Positions 24,119 through 33,088 are shown, counted from the first letter of the stretch. The stretch is 64,000 nucleotides of DNA from Mesorhizobium prunaredense (GCF_900156895.1 NZ_FTPD01000023.1:130892-194891), one strand, 5' to 3'. A program made the numbers and translations. The notes: generated by a model not told the origin, from the letters alone.

Positions 24119-25123
24119 TCATCCGGCCGAATTGGCTCGCGCTTTCTTCTTCTCGTAGCGGGCCTGCATGCGGGCCTCGCCTTCCGGGCTGCCGTCGTGG
24201 AAAGTGCCGAACCACCTGTCGAACGGGATGAGGCCGTCGCCGTAGTTCACCTCGAAATATTTGTGGTGGAGGTAGTGGATGTAGGCGTGGCTATCGACTG
24301 CCTTGTCCTCGCCGAGTTCGACCTTGTCGAAGCCGACATGGCCGGGGATGGCGCCGAAGCCGGCGAAGTGAAGTTGATAGAGCGCCAGGATCGGGTTGGA
24401 CGGGAGGATGAGATGCCACAGCGCGACCCCGAGATAGCCGAACTGCTCGACCGGATGCATCGACAGCGACGACCATGGCGAGGGGTTCACCGAATTGTGG
24501 TGGACCGAGTGCACCCATCTGTAGAGCGGCCCCCAATGGATGGCCCTGTGCAGCAGGAAGAAATGGGTCTCGTGAATGATCGGCGCGGCCAGCGCCAGGC
24601 AGAACAGGTAGACGGGATGCGCGGCAAAGGTGAGCCATGGCACGTAGCCGTTGGCGTAGGCATGGAGGATGGCGACCTCGATCGCCGTCCAGATCGGCAG
24701 CCCGCTGCCGAAGGTACGCAGCATGTTGTCGATGTTCTGGCTTCCGAAGAAAAAGGCGTTGCTCTTCTGCTCGGACGGCCATTTGCCGTTGTATTTGAAC
24801 CGGTTTCCCTGCGCCCTCAGGATATAGAGCCGCAGTTCGAAGACGCCGAAGAACAGAAGCAGTGCCGCACAGTTGACGAGGAACAGCCTGACGATCCAGC
24901 CCCAGGACAGCGTCTTCATCGCCTCGACATCGGGCAGCACGAAGTGCCACCAGGCCACCGCCGAAAGGGCGAACAGCAGATTGTAGGGCAGGAAGTACTG
25001 CGGCAGCCAATTTAGCAGCGCGAGCGGCCGCGGCGGGAAGACGAAGAGCGGCGCGGTGCCGGCCGGTTCGTCGGGGACCCAGTCGCCGCGCTTGTTGCGC
25101 TTGCCGTATTTCAGGTCGTCCAT
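24119..25123 (-). CDS. Sterol desaturase/fatty acid hydroxylase family protein
   Basis: The 334-residue integral membrane di-iron enzyme has hydrophobic segments at ~45-65, 75-100, 150-180 and 225-250. The histidine clusters are HETHFFLLHRAIHW (~193), HSVHHNS (~212) and HYLHHKYFEVNYGDG (~285), the pattern of the PF04116 superfamily. Such enzymes hydroxylate or desaturate a lipid-like substrate with O2 and electrons from a ferredoxin or cytochrome. It begins 7 bases after the PanB-like gene, so they are coupled. The Rieske ferredoxin two genes on could be its electron donor. The substrate is unknown. Confidence 0.87.
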   Translation of the reverse strand: MDDLKYGKRNKRGDWVPDEPAGTAPLFVFPPRPLALLNWLPQYFLPYNLLFALSAVAWWHFVLPDVEAMKTLSWGWIVRLFLVNCAALLLFFGVFELRLYILRAQGNRFKYNGKWPSEQKSNAFFFGSQNIDNMLRTFGSGLPIWTAIEVAILHAYANGYVPWLTFAAHPVYLFCLALAAPIIHETHFFLLHRAIHWGPLYRWVHSVHHNSVNPSPWSSLSMHPVEQFGYLGVALWHLILPSNPILALYQLHFAGFGAIPGHVGFDKVELGEDKAVDSHAYIHYLHHKYFEVNYGDGLIPFDRWFGTFHDGSPEGEARMQARYEKKKARANSAG

Positions 25124-25130
25124 GTCGGTC

Positions 25131-25922
25131 TCACAAGGATTGGGAGAGGGTCAGGAAGCGGTCGAAGACGGCATCGTCCATGTCGACCCGGTGCCTGGCT
25201 TCGGGATAGCGGCCCTCGGCGACCTCGCGGCCGAAAGTGCGGAAGGCGGCGATGCGCTTTTCCTGCAGCTCGGCCTCCAGCGTGACGAAGTCGGCGTAGC
25301 GCTTGGAATGGCGGGGGTAGTGGCCGGTGTGGGTGCCCAGCACGTCGCTGGAAAACAGGTATTGCGTGTCGCAGGCCGAGCCACAGCCCATGCCCATTGT
25401 GACCAGCGGCGTCGACCGGGTGATGTGCTCGGCCAACCGCACCGGCACGACCTCGATTTCGACACAGGCAGCACCCGCATTCTCCAAATCCTTGATGGCG
25501 TGCAAGACCTTGAGGGCCTCTTCGGCTGTCCTGCCCACAGCGCGAAAGTTCGTCCAGGTGGCGCGGTTCGGCACCAGGCCGACATGGCCGGTGACGGGAA
25601 TGCCCTCCGCCGCCATCGCCTCGATGAAGCGGGGCGAATGCGAGCAGTAGATCGCATCGGCGCCGCGTCGCATCATCGCAAAGCCGAGACGTATCGCTTC
25701 GTCGGGCGAGGCAACCGCGCCATGCGCCATGCCCACCGACAGGAACGCGTGAGGTGCGGCGGCGCGGACGGCTTCGAGATTGTGGTCGGGCTCGCAGGAC
25801 AGGATGGCGATGTCGCATGCAACCGCCGCAGCCGCTTCGGCCGGCGTATCGACATGCAGTTGCAGCCATTTGCGAGTGCCCTTGGCGCTCTGCAGATCGT
25901 AGGCCGTCAGCCGTCTGGTCAC
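25131..25922 (-). CDS. PanB-like (ketopantoate hydroxymethyltransferase family) enzyme
   Basis: The 263-residue TIM-barrel protein resembles ketopantoate hydroxymethyltransferase: ILSCEPDHNLEAV in the place of the metal-binding segment, VTGHVGLVPNRATW, FRAVGRTAEEALKVL, CVEIEVVPVRLAEHIT with the catalytic-position Glu, and TMGMGCGSACDTQYLFSSDVLG in place of the usual G-I-G-A-G-x-x-x-D-G-Q segment. It is clearly diverged from housekeeping PanB, and the genomic context is catabolic, so it may be an aldolase/retro-aldolase on a different 2-keto acid. GTG start preceded by GGGAGG. Function is inferred only at family level. Confidence 0.75.
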   Translation of the reverse strand: MTRRLTAYDLQSAKGTRKWLQLHVDTPAEAAAAVACDIAILSCEPDHNLEAVRAAAPHAFLSVGMAHGAVASPDEAIRLGFAMMRRGADAIYCSHSPRFIEAMAAEGIPVTGHVGLVPNRATWTNFRAVGRTAEEALKVLHAIKDLENAGAACVEIEVVPVRLAEHITRSTPLVTMGMGCGSACDTQYLFSSDVLGTHTGHYPRHSKRYADFVTLEAELQEKRIAAFRTFGREVAEGRYPEARHRVDMDDAVFDRFLTLSQSL

Positions 25923-25996
25923 CTGTCATCCTCCCGTTTGCTGAGGGGATAACATCGCGGCCGGCGGAAGGCCGCTTGTTCCTTGATCGAATCAGA

Positions 25997-27013
25997 TCAA
26001 ACGTTCTCGGCGGTGAAAGTGACGAAGCGGATCGGCGGATTGTCGACCGGCAGATCGTGCAGGTTCAATTTCGCCAGCACGAGGTCCATGGCGCGTCTGG
26101 CCTGCGCCTCCGGCGCCTGGTCGAGCACGACATCCATCGTGCCCTGGCGAAGGGCAGCGGCGCTGCGCTCGGTGAGTTCGTGGCCGACGAAGAATATCTC
26201 GCGGCCACGCGGGCGTCTTAGTACGTCGTTCAGCGCGGCGTTGGCGCCGCCGGCATTGTAGAGCCCGGTGAGGTCCGGCCAGCGTGTCAGTGCCTCGACC
26301 AGTTGCCCGGCGTTTCGGTCGCCCTCGTCATGGCCGAACAGGGCAGCGACCGGTTCGAAATCGCCGCCGGCTTCCATCAGATAGTCGAAGAAGCCGCGCA
26401 CGCGGTCGCGATGCACGCGGTAGATCTGGCTATGGCAGATCGCCACCACCTTGCCCGGCCGCCTTTGCATGCGCGACATCAGCAGCCCGGCCATGCGGCC
26501 AGCGGCGTAATTGTCGATGCCGACATAGGCGCCGCTGGTGCCCGAAATCTGCGTGACGATCTGCACCGTCGGGATCTTCTCCGCCTCCAGCCGCCTCAGT
26601 GCCGCACCGACCAGCGGATGGTCGGGAACCGCCAGGATAAGGGCGGCGCGGCGTATGTCGGGATCGAGTATCCGCTGCGCGATGGCCGCGGGATTTGCCT
26701 CATCGAGAAATGTCCGGTGTACGGCGATCGTCCGATCCAACGTGGCGGCGATGCGCTCGAAGGCACGAGACAGCCGGGCAAAGAAGGTGGCGTCCGGACG
26801 GACCAGAATGACCTCGATCCTGATCACCCCTCGATGGGCTTCCGGCAAGCGGCGCGGATAGTCGAGAGAGCGCGCGGCAGCGACGACCTTCTCCACGGTT
26901 GCGGGCCTGACACCGCCCCTGCCGTTCAGAACGCGTTCGACCGTCGCCGTGCCGACCCCGGCGCGGTTGGCTATCTCAAGGAAGGTGGGCTTCGGAATCT
27001 TGGTTCTCCGCCG
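25997..27013 (-). CDS. LacI family transcriptional regulator, start unresolved
   Basis: The open frame encodes a LacI helix-turn-helix (KPTFLEIANRAGVGTATVERVLNG, then VRPATVEKV) followed by a ~280-residue periplasmic-binding-like sensor domain (VQIVTQISGTSGAYVGIDNYAAGRMAGLL, GLYNAGGANAALNDVL). No ATG, GTG or TTG lies in frame before the helix-turn-helix: an in-frame TGA at 27014-27016 is followed by CGG CGG. GTG-ACG four codons upstream is in another frame and would fit if one base were removed. Either a frameshift or sequence error is present, or an unusual start (ATT 26998) is used. It is presumed to control the adjacent cluster. Confidence 0.7.
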   Translation of the reverse strand, partial: RRRTKIPKPTFLEIANRAGVGTATVERVLNGRGGVRPATVEKVVAAARSLDYPRRLPEAHRGVIRIEVILVRPDATFFARLSRAFERIAATLDRTIAVHRTFLDEANPAAIAQRILDPDIRRAALILAVPDHPLVGAALRRLEAEKIPTVQIVTQISGTSGAYVGIDNYAAGRMAGLLMSRMQRRPGKVVAICHSQIYRVHRDRVRGFFDYLMEAGGDFEPVAALFGHDEGDRNAGQLVEALTRWPDLTGLYNAGGANAALNDVLRRPRGREIFFVGHELTERSAAALRQGTMDVVLDQAPEAQARRAMDLVLAKLNLHDLPVDNPPIRFVTFTAENV

Positions 27014-27016
27014 TCA

Positions 27017-27411
27017 CGATGCCGAAGCCTAGCCAGCCGCATCCGCCTCCAGGATAGATCATCTTCTGGCTCTCCCAAAGGCCCCATCCCGGCGATGTTC
27101 GCCAATCGAATGCACCGGCTGTCCGCCAGTCGGTTGCTTCAGGGCTTTCGAAGTGACAATGTCGGCTCCTGGGCCCAAGCCAGACATTAATGCAATGGCC
27201 GCCTTTGGCTTGCACCCCGCCCCACCTTCCGCTATAGAGCCGCCACCCGCGTAGACACCCTTGGAGGCAACGCGGCGGAAGGCTGTCCAGCCTGCGTGAT
27301 CCCAAAAAGATTTTTGGACCAGATCATGTAAGGCCATGACGGCTTTCGACGTTTACGGCCCAGGCATCTCGCCGGCCGCGAACGCTCCAGAACAACGCGA
27401 AAGGAAATGCC
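27017..27411. other. Intergenic region between LacI gene and rplY
   Basis: Nearly 400 bases separating the divergent LacI cluster from rplY. It must hold promoters for both. The rplY side carries GAAAGGA just before the start codon. I find no tRNA, structured repeat or convincing coding frame, although short frames exist on both strands. Confidence 0.6.
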
Positions 27412-28050
27412 ATGAGCGATACTTACGAGCTCAAGGCCGAAGCGCGCGAACAGGTCGGTAAGGGGTCCGCCCGTGCAGTTCGCCGCAACGGTAAAGTGCC
27501 TGCAGTAATCTACGGCGACAAGCAGCCTCCCCTGGCGATTGCGCTGACCTACAAGGACATCTACTACAAGATCCATGGCGGCGGTTTCCTGACCACGATC
27601 GCCACGATCGATGTCGACGGCAAGAAGATCCAGGTCCTGCCCAAGGACTACCAGCTCGACCCGGTCAAGGATTTTCCGGTCCATGTCGACTTCCTGCGCA
27701 TCGGCAAGGACACCGAAGTCAATGTCGACGTGCCGGTCCACTTCATCAACGAGGACAAGTCGCCCGGCATCAAGCGCGGCGGCGTGCTCAACATCGTGCG
27801 TCACGAGGTCGAGTTCCACTGCCCGGCCAATGCGATCCCGGAATTCATCACCGTCGATCTCACCGGCACCGATATCGGCGATTCGATCCACATCTCGGCG
27901 GTCAAGCTGCCGGCCGGCGTCAAGCCGGTGATCTCCGACCGCGACTTCACCGTCGCGACCATAGCCGGCTCCGCGGCGATGAAGCCGGAGGCGGAAGAGA
28001 CGGTCGAAGCGGCTGAACCCGAAGCGGCTCCTGCCGACGAAGAGAAGTAA
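27412..28050 (+). CDS. rplY: 50S ribosomal protein L25/general stress protein Ctc
   Basis: A 212-residue long-form bL25. The N-terminal 5S rRNA-binding domain starts YELKAEAREQVGKGSARAVRRNGKVPAVIYG, and the C-terminal TL5/Ctc beta-domain contains VLPKDYQLDPVKDFPVHVDFLRI, VNVDVPVHF and GVKPVISDRDFTVATIAG. An acidic Glu/Ala tail follows. It binds 5S rRNA in the large subunit. The ATG has GAAAGGA upstream. It is followed by pth with a gap of 18 bases, the usual alphaproteobacterial order rplY-pth-ychF. Confidence 0.97.
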   Translation: MSDTYELKAEAREQVGKGSARAVRRNGKVPAVIYGDKQPPLAIALTYKDIYYKIHGGGFLTTIATIDVDGKKIQVLPKDYQLDPVKDFPVHVDFLRIGKDTEVNVDVPVHFINEDKSPGIKRGGVLNIVRHEVEFHCPANAIPEFITVDLTGTDIGDSIHISAVKLPAGVKPVISDRDFTVATIAGSAAMKPEAEETVEAAEPEAAPADEEK

Positions 28051-28068
28051 TTCCGCCCGGGGGTGACG

Positions 28069-28791
28069 ATGCTGCTGTTTGCAGGCCTCGGCAATCCGGG
28101 CGCGAAATACGCTGACAATCGGCACAATGTCGGCTTCATGGCGGCGGACGCAATCGCCCGCCGCCATTCCTTTTCGCCCTGGTCGAAAAAGTTCCAGGGA
28201 CTGATCGCCGAAGGCACGCTTGCCGGCGAAAAAATCATCCTGATCAAGCCGCAGACCTTCATGAATCTGTCCGGCCAGTCGGTCGGCGAAGCCCTGCGCT
28301 TTTACAAGCTCGACGCTTCGGCGCTGACCGTCTTTTATGATGAGATCGACCTTGCCGCCGGCAAGGTGCGGGTCAAGGTCGGCGGCGGTTCCGGTGGCCA
28401 CAACGGTATCCGCTCGCTCGACCAGCATGTCGGCAAGGATTTCCGCCGCGTGCGCATTGGCGTCGGCCACCCCGGCGCCAAGGAAATTGTGCATGGCCAT
28501 GTGCTTGGCGATTTCGCCAAAAGCGACCGCGAGTGGCTGGACGTGCTGCTCGACACCATCGCCGACGATGCCGGACTGCTTGTCAAGGGCGACGACAATT
28601 CCTTCATGAATCGCGTGACGCTGGCCTTGCGCGACAAGCTCACGCCGACGGGCGACGACGACCGCCCGCCCAAGGCGCCGAAAGCACAAAGCCACGTTCG
28701 CCAGGCGCGGCCGCAGCAGCCGGCGGCCAAGCTGCCCGAAACCGGCCCGATGGCCGCCATGCTGAAGAAGCTGTTTGGCGGCAAGGGCTGA
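28069..28791 (+). CDS. pth: Peptidyl-tRNA hydrolase
   Basis: Pth frees tRNA from peptidyl-tRNA that has dropped off ribosomes. The 240-residue protein has the catalytic His in YADNRHNVGFMAAD, Asn in FMNLSGQSVG, Asp in VFYDEIDL and the GGGSGGHNGIRSL loop. It is longer than E. coli Pth (194) through a basic Pro/Ala-rich C-terminal tail ending MAAMLKKLFGGKG, typical of rhizobia. ATG 28069 with GGGGG upstream is preferred to GTG 28063. Confidence 0.96.
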   Translation: MLLFAGLGNPGAKYADNRHNVGFMAADAIARRHSFSPWSKKFQGLIAEGTLAGEKIILIKPQTFMNLSGQSVGEALRFYKLDASALTVFYDEIDLAAGKVRVKVGGGSGGHNGIRSLDQHVGKDFRRVRIGVGHPGAKEIVHGHVLGDFAKSDREWLDVLLDTIADDAGLLVKGDDNSFMNRVTLALRDKLTPTGDDDRPPKAPKAQSHVRQARPQQPAAKLPETGPMAAMLKKLFGGKG

Positions 28792-28888
28792 GCCTGGCCA
28801 CGGATCGGGGCTGCAGGGCTTGACGTTCGTCACCCCTTTCGCCCATAGCCCTCATCAAATTTCGATTTCCCGATAGGACCGGATAAAA

Positions 28889-29992
28889 ATGGGTTTCAAA
28901 TGCGGCATCGTTGGCTTGCCCAACGTCGGCAAGTCGACGCTTTTCAACGCGCTGACCAGAACGGCGGCGGCGCAGGCCGCCAACTATCCGTTCTGCACCA
29001 TCGAACCGAACACCGGCGAAGTCGCGGTGCCCGACCCGCGCCTGCAAAAAATCGCCGCGATCGGCAAGTCGAAGGAGATCATCCCGACCCGCATCTCGTT
29101 CGTCGACATCGCCGGCCTGGTGCGCGGCGCCTCGAAAGGCGAAGGGCTGGGCAACCAGTTCCTGGCCAATATCCGCGAGGTCGACGCCATCGTCCATGTG
29201 CTGCGCTGCTTCGAGGATGACGACATCACCCATGTCGAGGGCCGCATCGATCCGGTCGCCGACGCCGAGACCGTCGAGACCGAGCTGATGCTCGCCGATC
29301 TCGACAGCCTCGAGCGCCGCATCGTGCAGTTCCGCAAGCGCGCTTCCGGCAAGGACAAGGAGGCGCTGACCGTGCTTCCGATGATGGAAGCCGCCCTTGA
29401 ACTCCTGCAGGCCGGCAAGCCGGCCCGCATCCTGCTCAAAAATATCTCCGCGGAGGATCTGCGCATCCTGCAAGGGCTGAACCTGCTGACATCGCACCCC
29501 GTGCTCTATGTCTGCAATGTCGCCGAGGCCGATGCTGCCACCGGCAACCCACACACCAAGGCGGTCGAACAGATGGCTGCCACGCAAGGCGCCCGCACCG
29601 TGGTGATTTCGGCGGCGATCGAAGCCGAGGTCGCGCAGCTCAGCGACGAAGAGGAAATGGAATTTTTGGCTACCCTGGGCCTCGACGAACCCGGCCTGAA
29701 CAAGGTGATCCGCGCCGGCTACGAGCTGCTGCAGCTCATCACCTATTTCACCGTCGGGCCGAAGGAGACGCGCGCCTGGACCGTGCACAAGGGCGCCAAG
29801 GCGCCGCAGGCTGCGGGCGTCATCCACACCGATTTCGAGCGCGGCTTCATTCGCGCCCAGACCATCGCCTACAACGACTTCGTCACGCTGGGCGGCGAAG
29901 TGGCGGCCAAGGAAGCCGGCAAGGCGCGCGACGAAGGCAAGGAGTATGTCGTCCAGGACGGCGACATCATGCTGTTTAAGTTCAACACCTGA
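28889..29992 (+). CDS. ychF: Redox-regulated ATPase YchF/OLA1
   Basis: The 367-residue Obg-family P-loop protein has G1 GLPNVGKSTLFNALT, G3 DIAGLVRGASKGEGLGNQFL, a non-canonical G4 region (LYVCNVAEADA in place of NKxD) that favours ATP over GTP, and a C-terminal TGS domain (LITYFTVGPKETRAWTVHKG to the FKFNT end). It binds ribosomes and affects oxidative-stress responses. Full length, with no ambiguity in the start (ATG, AGGACCGG upstream). Confidence 0.97.
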   Translation: MGFKCGIVGLPNVGKSTLFNALTRTAAAQAANYPFCTIEPNTGEVAVPDPRLQKIAAIGKSKEIIPTRISFVDIAGLVRGASKGEGLGNQFLANIREVDAIVHVLRCFEDDDITHVEGRIDPVADAETVETELMLADLDSLERRIVQFRKRASGKDKEALTVLPMMEAALELLQAGKPARILLKNISAEDLRILQGLNLLTSHPVLYVCNVAEADAATGNPHTKAVEQMAATQGARTVVISAAIEAEVAQLSDEEEMEFLATLGLDEPGLNKVIRAGYELLQLITYFTVGPKETRAWTVHKGAKAPQAAGVIHTDFERGFIRAQTIAYNDFVTLGGEVAAKEAGKARDEGKEYVVQDGDIMLFKFNT

Positions 29993-30037
29993 ACTGATCG
30001 GGCGCCTTCTTCCTTCTCTGGTGCCAAGCTAGCTGGA

Positions 30038-30100
30038 ACACCCCTCATCCGACCTCGCTTCGCGAGGCCACCTTCTCCCACAAGGGTGAGAAGGAAGAGC
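30038..30100. repeat. CTTCTCCC-type intergenic repeat
   Basis: CCTCGCTTCGCGAGG hairpin followed by CCTTCTCCCACAAGGGTGAGAAGG, a second imperfect hairpin. A related CCTTCTCCC/GGGAGAAGG hairpin follows maoC at 32322-32352. It lies between ychF and corA and probably ends the ychF transcript. Confidence 0.6.
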
Positions 30101-30251
30101 CTTTCCGCGCGGCTTGACTGCCCGCAATGCCCGGTCTAAGGGGCGTCTGTACCCAGCCCCGCGCTTTCGTCGAAAGCGCCCGTCCGGTGCAATCCGAAAC
30201 GACGCGCCCGTTTGAACCCATCCTTTTGGCCTCAGCAAGGGAGACCCGGCG

Positions 30252-31226
30252 ATGATCAAGGCATTCGTCGTGGACAATGATCGCCTGCGCCTTGCCGACG
30301 ATCTTTTGGCAAACAGCGACCAGGTCGTCTGGGCCGATCTTGTGAACCCGACAAAGGAAGAGGAAGCGGCCATCGAGGCCTGGCTCGGCGTTGCCATTCC
30401 GACGCGCGAGGAGATGGAGGAGATCGAGATTTCGAGCCGCCTCTATGTCGAGGACGGCGCCTATTTCATGACCGCCATTCTGCCGGCCCAGACCGAGGCC
30501 GACGATCCCTTGATGTCGCCGGTCACCTTCGTGCTGGCCGGCAACAGGCTGATCACGGTGCGCTACCACGAACCGAAGGCCTTCAAGACGTTTCCGCAGC
30601 GCGCCGAGAAAGTGGCGACCGGCTGCACCAGCGGCGACACCATCCTGATCGGCCTGCTGGAGGCGATCGTCGACCGCCTCGCCGACATTCTGGAGCGTGC
30701 CGGCCGCGACATCGAGACGATCTCGCGCGACATCTTCCAGCCAAGCTCGACCAAGGCGTCGAAGCGCAACCGCGATTTTCAGGAATTGCTGAAAGCCATC
30801 GGCCGCAAGGAGGACATTGCCTCCTCGATCCGCGACAGCCTGATCTCGCTGCAGCGGCTCGCCGGCTTCCTCACCCACGCCTCGACCCAGACCAAGATGA
30901 GCAAGGACATCCGTGCGCGCATCAAGACCCTGTCGCGCGATGTGCTGTCGCTCGCCGACCACGCCACCTTCCTGTCGCAGAAGATCAACTTCCTCCTCGA
31001 CGCGACGCTCGGCATGATCTCGATCGAGCAGAACGCCATCATCAAGATCTTCTCCGTCGCCGCGGTCATCTTCCTGCCGCCGACGCTGGTCGCCTCGATC
31101 TACGGCATGAATTTCAATGTCATGCCCGAACTGACCTGGAACTTCGGCTATCCTTTCGCCATCGGCTTGATGATCCTCTCGGCGATCCTGCCATTCTGGT
31201 ATTTCCGCCGTCGCGGCTGGTTGTAG
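30252..31226 (+). CDS. corA: CorA-type Mg2+/Co2+ transporter
   Basis: The 324-residue protein has the CorA plan: a cytoplasmic alpha/beta N-terminal domain, a long helical stalk (~140-255), then two C-terminal membrane helices (~265-285 and ~297-315). The pore signature YGMNF sits between them, followed by the acidic loop MPELTW. CorA pentamers conduct hydrated Mg2+. The final RRRGWL end is typical. ATG follows AAGGGAGA. It stands alone between intergenic repeats. Confidence 0.95.
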   Translation: MIKAFVVDNDRLRLADDLLANSDQVVWADLVNPTKEEEAAIEAWLGVAIPTREEMEEIEISSRLYVEDGAYFMTAILPAQTEADDPLMSPVTFVLAGNRLITVRYHEPKAFKTFPQRAEKVATGCTSGDTILIGLLEAIVDRLADILERAGRDIETISRDIFQPSSTKASKRNRDFQELLKAIGRKEDIASSIRDSLISLQRLAGFLTHASTQTKMSKDIRARIKTLSRDVLSLADHATFLSQKINFLLDATLGMISIEQNAIIKIFSVAAVIFLPPTLVASIYGMNFNVMPELTWNFGYPFAIGLMILSAILPFWYFRRRGWL

Positions 31227-31354
31227 AGGCTTCGGAGCTTCTATTACGTTGAGCGTGATGGCCTGGCGCACCAGAAATGACTTGACCAAATTGCGCCCCG
31301 CCTGCATCCGGGAAGCCCGATCCGTGGCGATCTTCTTGAACCGGATTCCAGACC

Positions 31355-31852
31355 ATGACCGGAAAGAACGTGAAGAACCGGGCCTATGAAAAAACCTGGG
31401 CCTATGAGGATTTCGTCGAGGGCGCCTCGCTCGACCTCGGTACGAAGCTGGTGAGTGCGGCCGAGATCATCGAATTCGCGCAAGAATTCGATGCGCAGCC
31501 GATGCATCTCGACGAGGCGGCGGGCAGGGCCAGCATCCTTGGCGGGCTGGCGGCATCCGGCTGGCACACCTGCGCGATGTTCATGCGCATGCTGTGCGAC
31601 GCCTTCCTGCTCGACTCGACCTCGCAAGGCGCCCCTGGTGTCGATCAGGTCCGGTGGAAGAGGCCGGTGCTGGCGGGCGACATCTTGAGCGGCAGCACCA
31701 CCGTCCTTGCCAAGCGTCTGTCCAGGTCCAAGCCTCAGCTCGGCCTCGTCACCATGCGCAGCGAGCTTTTCAACCAGCGTGGCGAAGGCGTCTTCGAACT
31801 CGAGAACACAGTCATGTTCCTCGCCCGTGATGCCGCACAGGGCCGCTCATGA
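31355..31852 (+). CDS. MaoC-family dehydratase (first of pair)
   Basis: The 165-residue hot-dog-fold protein contains the hydratase signature EFAQEFDAQPMHLDEAAG (Asp and His catalytic positions) and ILGGLAASGWHTCAMFMRML. Such proteins hydrate 2-enoyl-CoA or act on acyl thioesters. Its stop overlaps the start of a second, homologous protein (ATGA). Paired small MaoC proteins usually assemble as heterodimers equivalent to one double-hot-dog enzyme. The substrate is unknown. Confidence 0.9.
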   Translation: MTGKNVKNRAYEKTWAYEDFVEGASLDLGTKLVSAAEIIEFAQEFDAQPMHLDEAAGRASILGGLAASGWHTCAMFMRMLCDAFLLDSTSQGAPGVDQVRWKRPVLAGDILSGSTTVLAKRLSRSKPQLGLVTMRSELFNQRGEGVFELENTVMFLARDAAQGRS

Positions 31853-32319
31853 CATTGGACGAGTTCTTCTGCATCGGCGTCACCGTCACCCTCGGCTCGC
31901 ATAGATTCGAGCCCGAGGCGATCAAGGCGTTCGCCAGGAAATACGATCCGCAGATTTTCCATCTCGACGAAGAGGCGGCGAGGAACAGCGTGTTCGGCGG
32001 CCTGTGCGCCTCCGGCTGGCACACAGCTGCAACCTGGATGAAGTTGAACCTCAAGACCGGCGTGGAGGCCGATGGCGCCCGTTGGGCCGGCGCAGGGCCC
32101 GCGCCCGAATTCGGCCCCTCGCCCGGCTTCAAGAACCTCAAATGGCTAAAACCCGTCTATGCCGGAGAAACCGTGACCTTCACCCGCACCGCGCTTGCCC
32201 ACCGCCCCATCATATCGCGGCCGGGCTGGCGAGTGCTGACGCTGCGCTCGGAGGCTTTCGATTCGACCGGCGACAAAGTCATCGAGTTCGAAAGCGCCGT
32301 GCTGGTGAAGGTGGGATAG
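31849..32319 (+). CDS. MaoC-family dehydratase (second of pair)
   Basis: A 156-residue hot-dog protein, paralogous to its neighbour: AIKAFARKYDPQIFHLDEEAARNSVFGGL carries the Asp/His motif and CASGWHTAATWMKL the following helix. It overlaps the upstream gene by 4 bases. The middle has an extra Gly/Pro loop (GAGPAPEFGPSPGF). A heterodimer with the upstream product is likely. A convergent hairpin terminator follows immediately. Confidence 0.9.
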   Translation: MTLDEFFCIGVTVTLGSHRFEPEAIKAFARKYDPQIFHLDEEAARNSVFGGLCASGWHTAATWMKLNLKTGVEADGARWAGAGPAPEFGPSPGFKNLKWLKPVYAGETVTFTRTALAHRPIISRPGWRVLTLRSEAFDSTGDKVIEFESAVLVKVG

Positions 32320-32321
32320 TC

Positions 32322-32352
32322 TCTTCCTTCTCCCCTTGTGGGAGAAGGAAGA
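32322..32352. terminator. Convergent hairpin between maoC and apt
   Basis: Perfect 13-base stem TCTTCCTTCTCCC/GGGAGAAGGAAGA with loop CTTGT, directly after the second maoC stop and 9 bases beyond the end of the convergent apt gene. It can serve both strands, although T-runs are short. Confidence 0.7.
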
Positions 32353-32360
32353 ACACTCTC

Positions 32361-32906
32361 TCAATGCCCTTCGAACCCGATCAGCGTCCTGACCGGCACG
32401 CCGAGCGCCTCGAGCTTGTCGCGACCACCGAGGTCCGGCAGGTCGATGACGAAGCAGGCGGCGAGGATGTCGGCGCCGATCTGCCGCAGCAGCTGGACCG
32501 CTGCCGCTGCCGTGCCGCCGGTGGCGATCAGGTCGTCGACGAGGATCACCTTCTCACCCGGAGACACGCCATCCCTATGCATCTCCATCTCGTCCACCCC
32601 GTATTCGAGGCTGTAAGCGACGCGCACCGTCTCGTAAGGCAGCTTGCCCTTCTTGCGGATCGGCACGAAGCCGGCCGAGAGCTGATGGGCGACGGCGCCG
32701 CCAAGAATGAAGCCGCGCGCCTCGATGCCGGCGATCTTGTCGACCTTCTGGCCGGCATAGGGATGCACCAGCTCGTCGATGGCGCGGCGGAAGGCGCGCG
32801 CATTACTTAGCAGCGTGGTTATGTCGCGAAACAGGATGCCCGGCTTGGGATAGTCCGGAATGGTGCGGATCGCGGCAAGCAGCGTGTCTTCGAGCGAAGG
32901 TTTCAT
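32361..32906 (-). CDS. apt: Adenine phosphoribosyltransferase
   Basis: Apt salvages adenine to AMP using PRPP. The 181-residue protein shows YPKPGILFRDITTLL, the AGIEARGFILGGAVAHQL loop, IRKKGKLPYETV (flexible loop), and the PRPP motif VILVDDLIATGGTAAAA. The start is the Met of MKPSLEDTL, preceded by GGAGA; six further codons upstream are open but not needed. It lies downstream of petABC on the same strand, beyond a strong terminator. Confidence 0.96.
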   Translation of the reverse strand: MKPSLEDTLLAAIRTIPDYPKPGILFRDITTLLSNARAFRRAIDELVHPYAGQKVDKIAGIEARGFILGGAVAHQLSAGFVPIRKKGKLPYETVRVAYSLEYGVDEMEMHRDGVSPGEKVILVDDLIATGGTAAAAVQLLRQIGADILAACFVIDLPDLGGRDKLEALGVPVRTLIGFEGH

Positions 32907-33088
32907 GGGCGGCTCTCCGGGCATTCGTCCGATTCGACTTGAAGACGTGAGAAGGAACTCTGGCCGATCGTAACCCGGCGCGGCCGGCGACGGCTACCGC
33001 GATGTGGCGCCTGGAAGAAAATTGTCCGGCAAAGGACTGGAGCCGGCGGCCTTCGGAGGCGGTCTTCGGAGGCAGTCCTTAGACATGC

